A stretch of DNA of 64,000 nt from Larus michahellis (taxonomy: Eukaryota > Chordata > Aves > Charadriiformes > Laridae), in NCBI RefSeq assembly GCF_964199755.1, contig NC_133901.1:4504016-4568015 (forward strand), in the 5' to 3' direction. Both the position numbers and the translations under genes were made by a program. The first letter of the stretch is position 1. Each line of letters opens with the position of its first letter. Shown in pieces: positions 48,596 to 61,487 of this stretch. A model generated the notes under the pieces. The model was not told the origin of the DNA, ran no database searches, and was given only the letters and a program-made list of their open reading frames with translations.

Positions 48596-49136
48596 CGGCT
48601 CTGGTGAGGCCCCACCTCGAGGGCTGTGTCCAGTTTTGGGCCCCTCACCACAAAAAAGACACGGAGGGGCTGGAACGGGTCCAGAGAAGGGCAACGGAGC
48701 TGGTGAGGGGTCTGGAGCACAAGTCCTGTGAGGAGCGGCTGAGGGAGCTGGGGGTGTTCAGCCTGGAGAAGAGGAGGCTGAGGGGAGACCTTCTCGCTCT
48801 CTACAGCTCCCTGAAAGGAGGGGGTAGCCAGGGGGGGTGGGTCTCTTCTCCCAAGGAACAGGCGATGGGACAAGAGGAAACGGCCTCAAGTTGCACCAGG
48901 GGAGGTTTAGGATGGATATTAGGAAAAATTTTTACACTGAAAGGGTTATTAAGCATTGTAACAGGCTGGCCGGGGAAGGGGTTGAGGCACCATCCCTGGG
49001 GGTATTTAAAAGCCGGGTAGACATAGTGCTTAGAGATATGGTGTAGTGATGGTTTTTGTCAGAGTCAGGTTGATGGTTGGACTCGGTGATCTGAAAGGTC
49101 TCTTCCAACCCAGGCCATCCTATGATTCTACGACTC
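48596..49136 (+). mobile_element. CR1 LINE 3' fragment
   Basis: A 5'-truncated CR1 of about 540 bp. It starts near CTCTGGTGAGGCCCCACC, contains GTGTTCAGCCTGGAGAAG and ends CCATCCTATGATTCTACGAC. An ORF2 C-terminal remnant reads [18 protein letters not shown] and [16 protein letters not shown], typical of the end of CR1 ORF2. It lies antisense to FNDC3B and has frame breaks. Confidence 0.95.
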
Positions 49137-49519
49137 TTAACATGGCTGGATGTGGCTGGCCTTTTTTCTGCTGATGACACCACCACCAAACTCCCTGTAA
49201 ATCGCCACTATCATTCCGAGGTCCTGAGCTTTGGCAGACACCCACGACCAACCAGTTCTGGTTTTCTGGACACATGGAGGTGTAACCCAGCCCCAGCTCT
49301 CGCCTCCCTCTGACCCACAGCAGCGTTTCCTCAAGGGAAGGGCCTTGGAAATGTCCACAGGGAAGGGGAAAAGGAAGGGGAGAAAGGAAGACCACCTGGA
49401 GGAGATGGTGGTGGGAGAACACCTTGTGCCGTAGCATCTCTGCTCCAGCTCAGGCCCTTTCTCACGTCCCTGTCCCAGCCTGGGACACTCTGAGCTCCTC
49501 CAGCCGTAGCGGGTAAGAG

Positions 49520-49676
49520 AACTTCCACAATTAAGTGGAAACCAATTACTGTTTACAGAACTGATACTGGGAAAAAAAAAATAAATCAATTTCTGATTAA
49601 CATAACTACCACACTTAAGTGGAAACCAATTACTGTTTACAGAACTAATACTGGGAAAAATCAATTTCTGATTAAC
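49520..49676. repeat. Tandem duplication, two copies, 84-bp period
   Basis: Copy 1 (49520-49601) and copy 2 (49604-49676) share TTAAGTGGAAACCAATTACT, then GTTTACAGAACTRATACTGG and TCAATTTCTGATTAAC. They differ by three substitutions and a 9-bp A-rich insertion in copy 1. The duplication is intronic. No coding role is evident. Confidence 0.93.
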
Positions 49677-52600
49677 GTTTTTATTTTTGTTTAGAATTAG
49701 TATATAGACATGTAGAAATAGGTGCAACAGGGCCACTTCCTGAATTCCTTTCAACTTTTTCACTAACGGTTTCTAAGTTAAAACACCCCAAACACCATCT
49801 TGGAAAGGTGGTTTTTAAAAATCTTACAATCACGATTTGAAAGTGAGTTTTTTTGAAAATGTAAAGACTATATTTAGGGATAATATCTAATTCTGCAGGC
49901 CAATAATATTTCTATTCATTCTCACATTTTCCCACTGCATTTTTTAAAAATTTAGAAAAAAAAAAATAAAACAGACTAGGCAAATTTAGAAACCATTAAA
50001 AGACCTTTAACAGACCATTCTATCTTATAAGATCCTTGACCCAGGAAAATAAACACACTAAACAGGATGCTATTTTCAGTTGGGTCACAAAATCCTTTGT
50101 ATAGTAGTCCAACAAACTGAAAAATCACTTTTGAATTAATCTTAGAGTCTGACATGAGAAGAGTTTGATTCGCTAGTTCCCATAAGTGGAATGCCCCCGG
50201 CTGCAATACAGGCGGCTGCTGGAAACCTGCGGGAGTTAAAAATGCCATGGACTTCAAAAGGGAGGAGACGCGGGATGCTCCGCCGTCATCATCAGCCTGA
50301 ACGCGACGGAGTGACGGAGTTATCACACACAGCCTCCAGAACAACCAGTCCCACAGGTCCCCACTCAGACTGCACCCTTCTGGGGCCGGAGCAAGACTTA
50401 GTTTTACACTTTGAAGCATAAATTTTATTTTATAACCCACTTAAGCACTGCTAACTTGATCATCCGTGTGCATTCCTCTCTCTCCATCTTGGAAGATCTT
50501 TCCCTCGATACAGTTTAGAAACTTAAAATGTCTAGTATTTTTATTCCTAAACCAAATTAAGTTTTGCTATTAAAATTTAATACGGCTATTATGTATTTCT
50601 GCAAACTATGTAACTTCCGAGGAAAATAAACATTCTTAAAAGTCAGAAGTTGTCTTGCAGTGAAGCATCTCAACAGCACGGCGCAATTAAGTACAGAAAG
50701 CGTGGAGCAAAGCTTGGGAACGGCATGTAACAGAAAACTGGTATTTCTATTCCTGTTGAATACTTATTAAGTGTGGAGTATTTATTAACTCACTTCTAGT
50801 TACCTCAGTTCAGAGAAAACCAGTCCAAGTGTAATTCCCCTAAGATCGGAGCTCCGTGGCTATGTCAATAACACGGAAAGGCAGCAGAACTCGCAGACAC
50901 ATTTCTGCAGCTGCTCGCCAGCAATCATGTTTACACAGTGCTTTTGCGAGGCATCTGCTTTTTGCAACAGGAACCCTGGCCTGTGTCTGACACTGGAGAA
51001 GTCCTCTTGAAATCAGCCCTACGCTGGCCATTAGCTCCACGGCAGAGGCATGTCTCAGTTCCTCCTGCCTTGAATGAATTTTGGGATTTAAATCCTTCTT
51101 GTGGCATCCCGGCTGGATTTGCTACTCAACACGGAAACCATCGAACTTGGCAGCTTGGAGCCCACCTCCGCAAAAAGCCCGGAGCTTGCTCAGTGTGTAC
51201 TTGAGTTGCTCATCTCTGGCCATTCCCACGCAGAAGCTGGAAGCAGAGGAGCAATGCCAGACCTAAGCAAACAAGTCCAACGGGGTGGACACACGTAGAC
51301 ACGCTGTTAGAATCACACCGCTATCCAAAACAACGTTCCTTGCCAATTTTGGACTTGGTGGATTCGTAAATACCAAGATTTGCTTTCAATTTTGAGTTCC
51401 CACAAACAAAAACATTGACAGTGAAACTCCAATGCAACTAAAACGTATAAGCCCTTTGCTGATTTACTCCAAATTCTGCCGAAACTTTGGCAAGAGAGTT
51501 CAGAGTCTCAAACCTAGTAGCGTTTGGCTTGTTTAGTCTAGGAAAAACAAGGCCTGGAAGAAAACACATTCACTGCTTTTAAACCCAGCAGGGAATAAAC
51601 ACTCGAGAGAGAGAAGAGCTAGTTGAACTAAACAAAGTTGACCAGCAAAGCAAAACCATTGGTGAAGAAATTTAGAGAATGAGATCAGTGATGTTCTGAA
51701 ACACTCTTCCGATTAAAACAGGGAGGGCAAAAAACCCACCGCCTACAGCTTGATAAACATGTTTCTTACAGATACATTTATCAGGGCACAGACATTCCCT
51801 GATGAAAGATGGGTGTCAAGATAGGCTTGAAGAAGAAATATCAATGAAAGAGTTAATGATCGATAGCAAAAACCCTTTGCCAAGTCTATTTTTCTTAGCA
51901 GAAAAATACTTCGAACTATAGATGAGGTGCTTTTGCAACTCAACTGCAGTCGCTTGTGTTCCCTGATAGGCACGAGATGCAAGATTTGGGGGTTTCTTTA
52001 TCTTGTTTAATTAAAGAAAAGAGCTTTCATATATTATTACTTCTGATTAGTCATCCACTGGTTTGCGCTCTTTGGAATAATTATTTTTTTGGGGTAGGAA
52101 CTCGGTTTTGCAACAATATTTAGAATAGTTGCAGTTACTTCTTGTGTTTTAGCCTTTTCATTTCAATCAGCGACAAGCAGATTCCCCGACTAAAAATATG
52201 TGATTTAATATGGTGCTTTCTACAAAAAAAAGAAATAAGAATGGAAAAAAAAAAAAATCTAAAAAAATCCGGTATGATCTTAGTGTAACAATGCTTTTCA
52301 TGGCAGCAGGAGTAAGAGCTTCACAGACAAGACTGCAGCATGGTAATAAAGAGTAGTGTCCTGCCCATCCTTCCGTTCTGTATTGCCATTTCCAGGCTTT
52401 GAAGACAAGGTCGTTTCGCATAAGGAAGCTGTAGACAACTAAGAACCAGCTAAAAAAGAGACTGAAGAATGTAGATGGTTTATTCTGGCTGTCTTGACTG
52501 CATTGCTCAAAGCTCTTCGTCTTGCTTTAGCTGTTTTGACTCTTGATTGAACGTCCGAGGAAACCAGAGAGTACGAGACTGCACAAAATGATGCAGTTCC

Positions 52601-53302
52601 ACAGCTGGGTAGCCAGTCAATAGACAAGCTCTTCCACTCCTTGTTAGTTTTACTGGGTTTTTGATTAGCCTTCCATCAGTCGGGTTCCCTGGTCTGGCTC
52701 AGAGTAAGATCACACAGGCACCAGCGTTGATACAAGGCAGAGGGTGAGAAACATGGGAGAACACAGAGATGGAGGAAGGTCAGAAGAATGAGCAACCTGA
52801 ATTGGCTCAAACCCTTGCGCAGCTTTATTCACGTGCTTCAAGTATGCAAGTATTTTCACAAACACCTTAAACTAGCTTAGGCCAGCACGTCTGCTAGAAG
52901 AGCTGGTCCTATCCTCTTCCACCCCCTCCTTTCTCTCTACCCATTTACAAGGTAAAAAAATACTATTAGTTTTCAAGACGACCAGTTATCCCAGTCTGGA
53001 ATGGTGTGACAGCACTTTGCTGGCACAAAGGAGGGGACAATACAAGGAGGGAAGAAGAGACTTCCTTTGACAGCAATGCTAGCTTAAAGTGACCACAGAA
53101 CTAGGATCTTCAATAAACAGTAGAAGAAAAAACTTGCATCTCATTACTGCCTTTGCCGTAAAAGATCCCAGTGTTACAAGCCACCGAAGAACTGGAGACA
53201 GCGATAACGTAGTCACATCTCCTGGATTTGAGTAATCTGGAATGGAGGGGTTCCAAATCACCAAATTCCTATTTCACCTTCTTTTTTCAGATTGTCAGAG
53301 GG

Positions 53303-53323
53303 ATATATATATATATATATATA
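53303..53323. repeat. (AT)10 microsatellite
   Basis: Ten perfect AT units plus one A, in an FNDC3B intron. Confidence 0.9.
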
Positions 53324-54366
53324 AACCCCTACATCTTTTTTTTTTACTACACAGTTTTAAAGCCTAGATATTCTAGGCAAAGATCAGGAATCACTGCACT
53401 ACACACTGTAAGCAATATATGTGCCTTGCTTTAAATAACTTCTAGTCTACATATTTGTACACTTGCTACGAGAAGTTCTCTTTCTTTGGTACATGATAAA
53501 ATTTGCGAAATAATCTTTCCATTTAAACTCTACAAGACCTGGAGGATTGCGACCCTGAATACAAAGGAAAAAAACAGGGAAGTGTTATAGTAGGTCTGTA
53601 CCACGTCTAGTTTTACAACTGTGCAATCACATTTCAGTTTTTATTAGAACACTACTTAAAATAGATTTTCTTCTGTCACATCTTCGGCTGTATTGCTGTT
53701 CATTGCCTGCATGGAACCATATTTTTTTGGTTTCCATTAGCAATTAGGAAAAAACCATATCAGCCCGAACATTAAAATAACAATAAAATTCTGGCAACGT
53801 CACTTAGAAATTTAGAATCTGAACCCATATAAAGAAATGGTTTTTAAATTCAGATTATCTTTTCATTAATCTCCATATGCTAGAAATAAAAAATAGCTCT
53901 AGCTGTACAAATAAAAGTTCGCTGCGTGCAAATTGCTGTCCTCTCCCAGGGATCGATACCGTTAATGATATAAACCCCTGGAATAGAAGTGCTAAGCATC
54001 TGAAAAAACACGAGATGTCACATTCTAATTTTAGTTATTTCCCATTTTTAAAATTTATTTACCTACCAGTGTAACCTTGCCATAGCAGAGCAACTTAAAA
54101 AGAAGGAAAGATCAGAGATAACGGAAGGAGAGGAGGAAGAGGAAGAAGGGAGGTGAGGGGAGCAGTATGTGAACATGAAATACTGCAATTCATTCCATAA
54201 AGGAATTAATGCAGATTTCTATGCTCCCTAGCTGGTTTTGGGTGTGTTTTGATGTTTTGGGTTTTTTTTCCTTACTCTATACGCCATAAACATTTCCCAA
54301 GTAAAATTAAGCTGTGTGATCTCATCCCGAGTGCCCTGCACCACACCAAAAAACCGCGGTACTCAC

Positions 54367-54647
54367 CGGTATGAGGTTTCTGGGAGCAAATCGTTGATAA
54401 CATAACTTGTAACGTTTCCTACGGGAATGCTGACGTCACCCAGGTCAATGTTGTATGACGTAATCTCAGCTCCGTTATTGCACGGTTCCTCCCAGGTCAG
54501 GACAAGGCACACGGAGGGTGAGAGCTGGGAGGCATCCAGGTGCTCATCCTCCAGCACGGAGAGGGCACAGACGGCGTCGGGCACAGACGCGGGGATCCTG
54601 CAGGTCACCAGCTCGCTGTAGGGTCCAGCTCCTGCCTGGTTAATAGC
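54367..54647 (-). CDS. FNDC3B: FNDC3B coding exon: end of one FN3 domain and most of the next
   Basis: A 281-nt exon after ...TTAATACACAG, ending TACCG|GTGAGTAC. It opens in phase 0 with AINQAGAGPYSELVTC, the G-strand end of one FN3 domain. It continues with PASVPDAVCALSVLEDEHLD and PSVCLVLTWEEPCNNGAEI (A-C strands of the next domain, conserved Trp present), then ITSYNIDLGD to NDLLPETSY and two bases of the next Arg codon. The EEPCNNG and DLLPETSYR blocks are typical of FNDC3 proteins. The acceptor follows a long T-rich tract on the transcript strand (A run at 54657-54666 on +). Confidence 0.96.
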
Positions 54648-55589
54648 CTGTGTATTAAAAAAAAAATAAATAAAAGAATTTACAGGATAAATGTTCTTTC
54701 ACGTGACTATCGAGATCATAATAATGAACTGTGCAGCCTGGAAGAGTCACATGGATTCTTCAGAGAATACGCACCGTTGACTTTTCTCCAAAGCATGATT
54801 GAGGCCCTCCACCAACTCATACCCCTACCTACACCAGAGCAATTAACATCTTCCTTTGTTACTCAGGAGTATCTCTCCGATCAATTGGAGAATACTTCTC
54901 TTCTCCCTAACAGCCATTTAATCAAACTTAACAGTAACCTTTTTATCAGCCGCAAACTTTGTTTAGCAAGGGAAAATGTCACGGTCACCACGCTGTCAGA
55001 GACAGGTGACATCACGTTGTTCAGCAAATTGGCTACCCGAAATTGTTGAGCTGGCCTTTAGAAAATCCTCAGCACACTGCAGAGTGCAAGATCGAATGTT
55101 TTACGCGAGCAGGGTACCCCTAGACATAAGGGACACTTGGCTCACTGAGAGCTACGCTGGTTCCCAGCTCAGAGGAGGAATAGCTGATTTCATGCTGAAA
55201 ACTTTCTGATATCAGAATACAGGAACCCAGCACGGCGTTGAGTCTATGACTCCGATTTGCCCAGGAGTCCCGAATCGCTAGCAAACCACCCCCAAAGCAC
55301 ATAGCTCCATGTTTTCCACAAGAGAGGAGAGCAACCAGTTATCAAGCTTCTACATCTTGGCGCACAGATCCAGGATTCCAGAGGAAACCAAGTTTCGAGA
55401 TCTGGCCCGCTTCCGCCCATTAATTACAGATGCCGTTGTCTTTGCAAGCTCGACGTTGCACAATTGTACAGACCCGGGTTTTTAGCAGTTGATGCTCCGT
55501 CAGCGGTAAATGCTGTATGCGTTGCACTGGAGTGGCCTAGGAAACAACTCGCATTACCTCCCCAGGATTGTTAGAAGCCCCTGTGCACA

Positions 55590-56465
55590 CAATCACAGAG
55601 CCACGACAGCTGGAAGGGACCTTTGGACACATAGGACAGGCTGAGAGACTTGGGGGTGTTCAGCCCAGAGAAGAGAAGGCTCCGGGGAGACCTTATAGCA
55701 GCTTTCCAGTATCTGAAGGGAGCCTACAGGAAAGCCGGAGAGGGACTTTTTACAAGGGCTTGTAGTGATAGGACGAGAGGCGATGGCTTCAAACTGGGAG
55801 AAGGGAGATTTAGATGAGATATTAGGAAGAAATTCTTTGGTGTGAGGGTGGTGAGCCCCTGGCCCAGGTTGCCCAGAGAAGCTGTGGCTGCCCCATCCCT
55901 GGAGGGGTTCAAGGCCAGGCTGGACGGGGCTTGGAGCAACCTGGGCTGGTGGGAGGTGTCCCTGCCCAGGGCAGGGGGTGGCACTGGGTGGGCTTTAAGG
56001 TCCCTTCCAACCCAAGCCATTCTATGATTCTATCTAGTCCAATCTGGTACTCCAAGAAGGGTCAAACCTGAACGCAGACCAGGTTGCCTAGGCTTTTGTT
56101 CAGTCAGGTCTTGAAAAATTCCAAGGATGGAGACTGCACAGCCCCTCTGGACCACTGTTACAACCCGTAATTGCCTGCACAGTGATAAATTTTTCTTTAT
56201 ATCTCATCTGAACGTCTCTATTTCAACCTTTGCCTGGAGCAAAATTGGACACAGTATTCCAGGTTCTCCTGAATGGCACATAACAGGCAATGCCACCTTC
56301 CCTCAATCTGCCAGCTGGGTTCCTCCTGATACAGCCCAGCCTGCTGCTAGCCCACGAGGTACATGGGGAGCTTGTGATAGCATATGATGGCCCCGGCTGA
56401 GCTACAGGAGGTCCGGACCTTCAAAAGCAGCTTTTTACATTGCTCAGCATTGTCCACCATCCACA
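55590..56465 (-). mobile_element. Old CR1 LINE fragment, split by a younger CR1
   Basis: The left piece (about 55590-55628) reads AATCACAGAGCCACGACAGC and GGAAGGGACCTTTGGA, the reverse-complement CR1 tail. The right piece starts CTAGTCCAATCTGG (56034) and continues with AGGATGGAGACTGCACAGCC and AATTGGACACAGTATTCCAG to about 56465. Together they make one diverged minus-strand CR1 interrupted at the segment that normally reads ...GGAGATCATCTAGTCC. It lies in the same sense as FNDC3B. Confidence 0.85.
55631..56033 (+). mobile_element. CR1 LINE 3' fragment nested in the older CR1
   Basis: Runs from ATAGGACAGGCTGAGAGAC through CCCTGGCCCAGGTTGCCC and GAAGCTGTGGCTGCCCC to the tail CATTCTATGATTCTAT. 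It belongs to the same subfamily as the copies at 11827 and 59523. The insertion is antisense to both the host CR1 and FNDC3B. Confidence 0.94.
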
Positions 56466-58770
56466 TTTCCTTTGCATTTGGAAAAGCGAGCTCAGCACCA
56501 ACAGATCGCAATTAATTAGAAAAGCTGGGTTTACAATGCTGCCACGAGGACTATGATGGCAGGGAAAGGACACGTCAAACAATTTGTGATTTCTTATCTA
56601 CGCTTAACTGTAGCGAATAACTTATTTCTGTTGCGCACAACACAAACACAAAGCCGCGTTTCTGTTTTTCCAGGAGGCATTTTGTTCCATTGAAGAAAGA
56701 GATAATAAAGTTAGATTTGTCAGCCTTTAAAAAGCCCTTCAAAACAAATCCTGCTCCAGGGACATCTTCTATTTAGTGAAACGCTCCTAGAGCTGTTAGA
56801 AGTGAGCCTTGTTTTGTGGTCTGACAATGAAATTATTTGTCTTGCCTCTAAACCAGTGTTTGGCAATCTCTGTCTTGCTCCAAGCAATTTATTTTTAGCG
56901 GCGCTTTTAGCTGCGTTATTGGACAATCTCATCATCATAACTGATGGGAATTTCATTCTTCGCTTCCTAGATACCTCCCCCCTTCCAAAATGACACAATA
57001 TTTCCCTTTGCAAAAGCCACAATTGTTTTCAGGAATATTCATTACAGGGAAAAAAAGTTGAGCAACAGTAAAGACAAATCGTGTGCCCTGCAGTTATATA
57101 CGCCCGATTCCTCAATTCTCTCTTTTTATTGAGTTACTGTAGATTGAGATAGCAATACTGTGTGTTTATTAGAAGGCAGAGTAAATGTGGTTTGGGCAAT
57201 CTTTATTTTTAAAAAGTAAAAGAAAGATTTTTCTGTTAAAGCTGCTAACAGATAAGAAAAATAGCTATTATTCTCTCCTTTTTATTTAAAAAAAAGGCTA
57301 AAATTTCTGAAACTATTTAACTTTCCTTCTTCGTCTGCTAGACGTACTCAGCTCTTTTTTTTTTTTTGGTAATTGTTTAAATGTTCCAGTGTATCTTATA
57401 AAAAAAGTCTTCTCCATGTAATACACAGACCAGATCTACAGGATGAAGCCCTCTAGAACACGTGGGTCACGGAGGGACTTCAATAAAATGTCTTAGCGCT
57501 GCTGCGCCATTTCATTTAACTTCTGCCTACGAATTAAATTATATTGGCTGTGTTAAAACCTGAGCAGATTCGTGCGACGCTTTCGCGGCAGGTAGTTTAG
57601 AATGAACGCCCACTTGAAATCAAGGATGCCACCCAGCTGGCTGTTTCCATTTTTAAGATGAAGATCTCCTCTTAGCGCTCTTCTCCGCTTGCCTCACCCA
57701 TCGGTGCCGGAGCGAGGTATGACCCACTCACAAAATCCAGCTGAGTGTACTTAAGAGGTGTGGGGCCCTGGGTCCTTGGCTGCCGGCCAGCTGCTCGAAA
57801 GCTACTCCGTAAAAAAAAAAAAATTTAAAAAAAAATGCAACGTTTAAAAAAGAAAAAGTAAGAAGGAAATACTTGACAGAAGCATGTTGTCCCTGATCAA
57901 AGAAACAAGCCCGGGTGGTCCCACACGTTGCCAGCTGGGTGGGTACGTGAACTTTTTGGTTGGGTTACGGGTGGGATTCTGTCTTCACATACAAATAAAT
58001 CTTGCGGAAGAGTATTTTGGGCAAAAATATTTTTACTTCACTCCCACTGACTTTGCTTTCCACTTATTTTTCAGTGGACATCAAGGAGAAAAAGTGCTGT
58101 ATTGTTATTTTCATATATACGAAATATATATGTTAACTGACACTTTTTACTGAAAATAAAAGGAAAGAAAGAGATCAGAGAAAAAGAAATCATATGGAGA
58201 CTATATAGGAGATCCAATCCTACAAATGTGAGAGACAAAAGGCAAAGATGAGAGCTGACTTTCTGGCCCCTACCATCTCCTACGAACACAATCTACTACT
58301 CAGCTGGTTTGCTTTATTTGATAAGTGAAACAGATGTTGGAGTTCATTATTTAAGCTTGGGGAATCTTCACCATCCAGTTGGGAGGTAGATGTTGTTTAC
58401 ATCTCATTACCAAGAAAAAAAATTAACTTTTTTTTAAAATTGTCTAGAACATTATCATTTTGGTTTAGGATCAGAGGGCAAGGTGGCTCTTTAAATAAAT
58501 AAACTGAAAATAAACCACATGAGACATAAGAGCAATTTTTGAGAGCTAAAAGTTATACCAACCCCCCTGTTTATCACTTTGAATCGTGCACAATCTAAAC
58601 TCTTCAGTTATACAGCAACAGCCTGCATCATTTAAAATAAATGTATAAATTCCTTCTGACTTACAGAGCACGTAACTTCACAGCGGCTAATGATAACACT
58701 AAAAACACAGTGGAAGGAAACTGTTTACATGGCGGATTGCAAGGCATGCGGAAATTCCCAAGTCCCATAC

Positions 58771-58920
58771 CTGTAGCCTACAGCAGTACTGCGCTGCCGC
58801 TGACAATTGGCTTATTTCAAAACAGGTGTCTGTGCCGTTATACACAACTTGTAGAGATGCCTCGTCTTCTCCCCACTCCAATCTGTATTCAGAGATGTCA
58901 GCACCAGAACATTCGGGACT
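58771..58920 (-). CDS. FNDC3B: FNDC3B coding exon: central strands of an FN3 domain
   Basis: A 150-nt exon of exactly 50 codons, phase 0 at both ends. It lies between ...TTTGTGTTGCAG and GTATGG. It reads SPECSGADISEYRLEWGEDE, then ASLQVVYNGTDTCFEISQLS and AAAQYCCRLQ. This supplies strands C-F of the FN3 domain whose A-B strands are in the preceding exon and whose G strand opens the following exon. Because it is a multiple of three and phase 0, skipping it would keep the frame while destroying one FN3 domain. ISEYRLEWGEDE and AAQYCCRLQ are strong FNDC3B signatures. Confidence 0.96.
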
Positions 58921-61487
58921 CTGCAACACAAATATTTATGCGGTTCAATTCGGGAACGAGCATTTGAGATCTCCGCGTTTCACTGGGAGTACTGGAATAA
59001 AGTACATGGCGGGGGCGGGGGGGAATCCAACATTCCTCGTTTTTAAATTAATACACCATTACTGCTGCAAATGGAAATGCACTGAATTAGTGTTCCCTAA
59101 TGGGTTACTGAAACAGGCCAATTCTGCACAAAAATTACCTGATAGAAATTCAGAGAAACGAGAAAGTGTACACAGCTCCTTTGCTTTTCATCAGGACACT
59201 CAGGAATAAATTGTCTCTCCACTGGCCTGGCAGAAGCACAACCATGAAGATGATAAAAAAAAAAAAAAAAAGCATCGGTCCAGCCTGGTCTAGTTGAGCG
59301 ATAAAAACACAGCCCTGGAAGAGCCGGCCCCGAGCCCAGAGCACTTACTCGTGTTACTGGGAAAAGAACAACCTCAACGAATGAGGAGCTCATCCGAGGT
59401 TTTCAGTGGAAGTCAGCCATCAAGCTAATGGTCCCAGTATGGGACATGGGAGCGCTGCCCTGGGTATGTTAACGTCCGCAAAAAGACTCCTACGGGATCC
59501 ATATGTCCTCAGCAATCCTTTATAGAATCACAGAATGGTTTGGGTTGGAAGGGACCTTAAGGACCATCCAGTGCCACCCCCTGCCCTGGGCAGGGACACC
59601 TCCCACCAGCCCAGGTTGCTCCAAGCCCCGTCCAGCCTGGCCTTGAACCCCTCCAGGGATGGGGCAGCCACAGCTTCTCTGGGCAACCTGGGCCAGGGGC
59701 TCACCGCCCTCACAGGGAAAAAAATTTCTTCCTAATATCTGATCTAAATCTCCCCTCTTCCAGTTTAAAATCGTTTCCCCTCGTCCTATCACTACAAGCC
59801 CTTGTAAAAAGTCCCTCCCCATCCTTCCTGGAGCCCCTTTAGGGACTGGAAGGGGCTGGAAGGTCTCCCCGGAGCCTTCTCTTCTCCAGGCTGAACACCC
59901 CCAACTCTCTCAGCCTGTCCTCACAGCAGAGGGGCTCCAGGTGCTTATCACCCTGAAGTCCGGGGGAACACAGAATAAATACGTGAATTTGCTGGGGCAG
60001 AGCGTAACGGCACTGTTCCCAAACCAAAATATATTGTGTTTTTCCCAGAACTACCTAGAGCTGTTCTGTGTGGACCAAAGCAGCTGGGGGAATCGCTGCT
60101 GTACGTGCAGAAGTGTCGTCTAGGATATGGCAAAGACTTTGTGATCACGGCGCGCAAGGTGTTAACTCCCAGTAAAGGGATCCAGAGCATCGCAGCACGC
60201 CAGTGACCGACCTCCCCGCACCTGCGCGCCGGCTCCTCCAGCTCTGCCCCTCAGCTTTCGCAGCAGCGTGCGGAACCGCTAAGCCAAAGTTTGCAAACAA
60301 CGTGTAAACACGGCATGGTAGGCACCACCGTGCGCTCTACAGGCAAAAAAACGCCACAGTCCTCTGCTGGTTTTCCTTCATGTTTTTGTCAGCCAAAAAA
60401 TGATAGGAGTCTTTAAGAAAACATAACCACTGCCAACCACATTACTCCTTCCACAGCTTCGTTTTTTAGTTAGAATAAACAAATATATCCTGCATATAAA
60501 TACGGAGCCTTCCAGCAATGCTGCCGTATTCGCTCTTGGCTGGGGAGAGCAAATGCCTGTCCATACACTCATTTAAAAGCTAACATTAAAACGTTTAGCG
60601 CGACTTCTAGCTTAGCATCCCAAAATGCTGCAAGAAATATTAACAAATACTGCACCAAAACCACCTGTTTCATTATAAAATTAAACTCCGATTACGTTTG
60701 TTATCTAGATCTGTTGCCAGCACAATCAATGTGAACATCAATAACGTCTTTCTCAACAGGGACATCCCTTCGTGGGGGGAGCCGACGGATGCAGGGCTGG
60801 AACGGCCGCGAGGTTTTCAAAGAAAGTCCATGGCAGAATTACAGCCCCACCGCTCCATATCACCGCCTTATTTATAACATCCTTTCCTTTCTGCCTTAAT
60901 TACGTAATTTTTTTTTCTTCTAATGACACCAGTCAGCCCCTCAGCACCTCAGCGAAGAATTGTTTTGAGAGTCCGGTGTCTAAGATCCCCGAGAATGGAG
61001 AAGGAATGCACACAAACTAAAATAAAAGTAAATATTTGGGGAAGAGACAAACAATTTTTGAGGGGAAGAACCCGAGGTTGTAAGCAGTCGTGCAGAGGTT
61101 ATTTCATATCAGAGACTCCAGCTTCAGCCAAAAATCAAATATTTGCCTTCACGATTCCACCCCAGGACGCTCTAACACGCTAAAAGCCTGCAGAGAGCAC
61201 TTCTGAGCGAGCAGCGCTCTGTCACCCAACGCCAGCGTAGGAGGTCTCGCATCTGAGTCCTGGCCCGGGTGACCCACGATCAACTTTATGCAATTCTTTG
61301 AAGAGGAAAGTAGAGAAGATGATTTTTTCTGCAACAGAAGACTTTCCACAGATGGTTTTCTTCCACAAAATAAATGTAATTCTAAAGCGGTGAAGAGCTC
61401 TCAAGATGGCTTTCGAGTTTTGCGGTGACCACGTTAGTTTGGGAAAGAGTTAAGACGGAAATGAAACAGTGGGGACAGCTGACTTAC
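58921..61487 (-). other. FNDC3B: FNDC3B intron
   Basis: A 2.6-kb GT-AG intron in phase 0. It contains a minus-strand CR1 (59523-59942) and an A run near 59256-59272. No gene or other repeat is recognised. Confidence 0.88.
59523..59942 (-). mobile_element. CR1 LINE 3' fragment
   Basis: Starts TAGAATCACAGAATGGTTTG, contains the reverse complement of the GAAGCTGTGGCTGCCCC block, and ends at CAGCAGAGGGGCTCCAG. It belongs to the same subfamily as 11827 and 55631, and is sense to FNDC3B. Confidence 0.95.

Larger units (their letters stand above)
45931..54366 (-). other. FNDC3B: FNDC3B intron
   Basis: An 8.4-kb GT-AG intron in phase 2. It contains a + strand CR1 (48596-49136), an 84-bp-period tandem duplication (49520-49676) and an AT microsatellite (53303-53323). 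The 208-codon open frame on the - strand at 49137-49763 spans the duplication and CR1-flanking sequence, and is not credible as a gene. Confidence 0.88.
54648..58770 (-). other. FNDC3B: FNDC3B intron
   Basis: A 4.1-kb GT-AG intron in phase 0. It holds a nested CR1 locus (55590-56465). The rest is AT-rich sequence with homopolymer runs (for example near 57355-57366, 57812-57835 and 58420-58436) and no recognisable gene. Confidence 0.88.

Noticed and set aside
48559..49020. 153-codon open frame on the + strand
   Set aside because: It reads the C-terminal remnant of CR1 ORF2 and its 3' UTR within the copy at 48596-49136.
49137..49763. 208-codon open frame on the - strand, the longest in the window
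   Set aside because: It spans the 84-bp tandem duplication (hence the repeated peptide) and CR1-flanking sequence. It has no recognisable domain, and lies inside an FNDC3B intron on the same strand.
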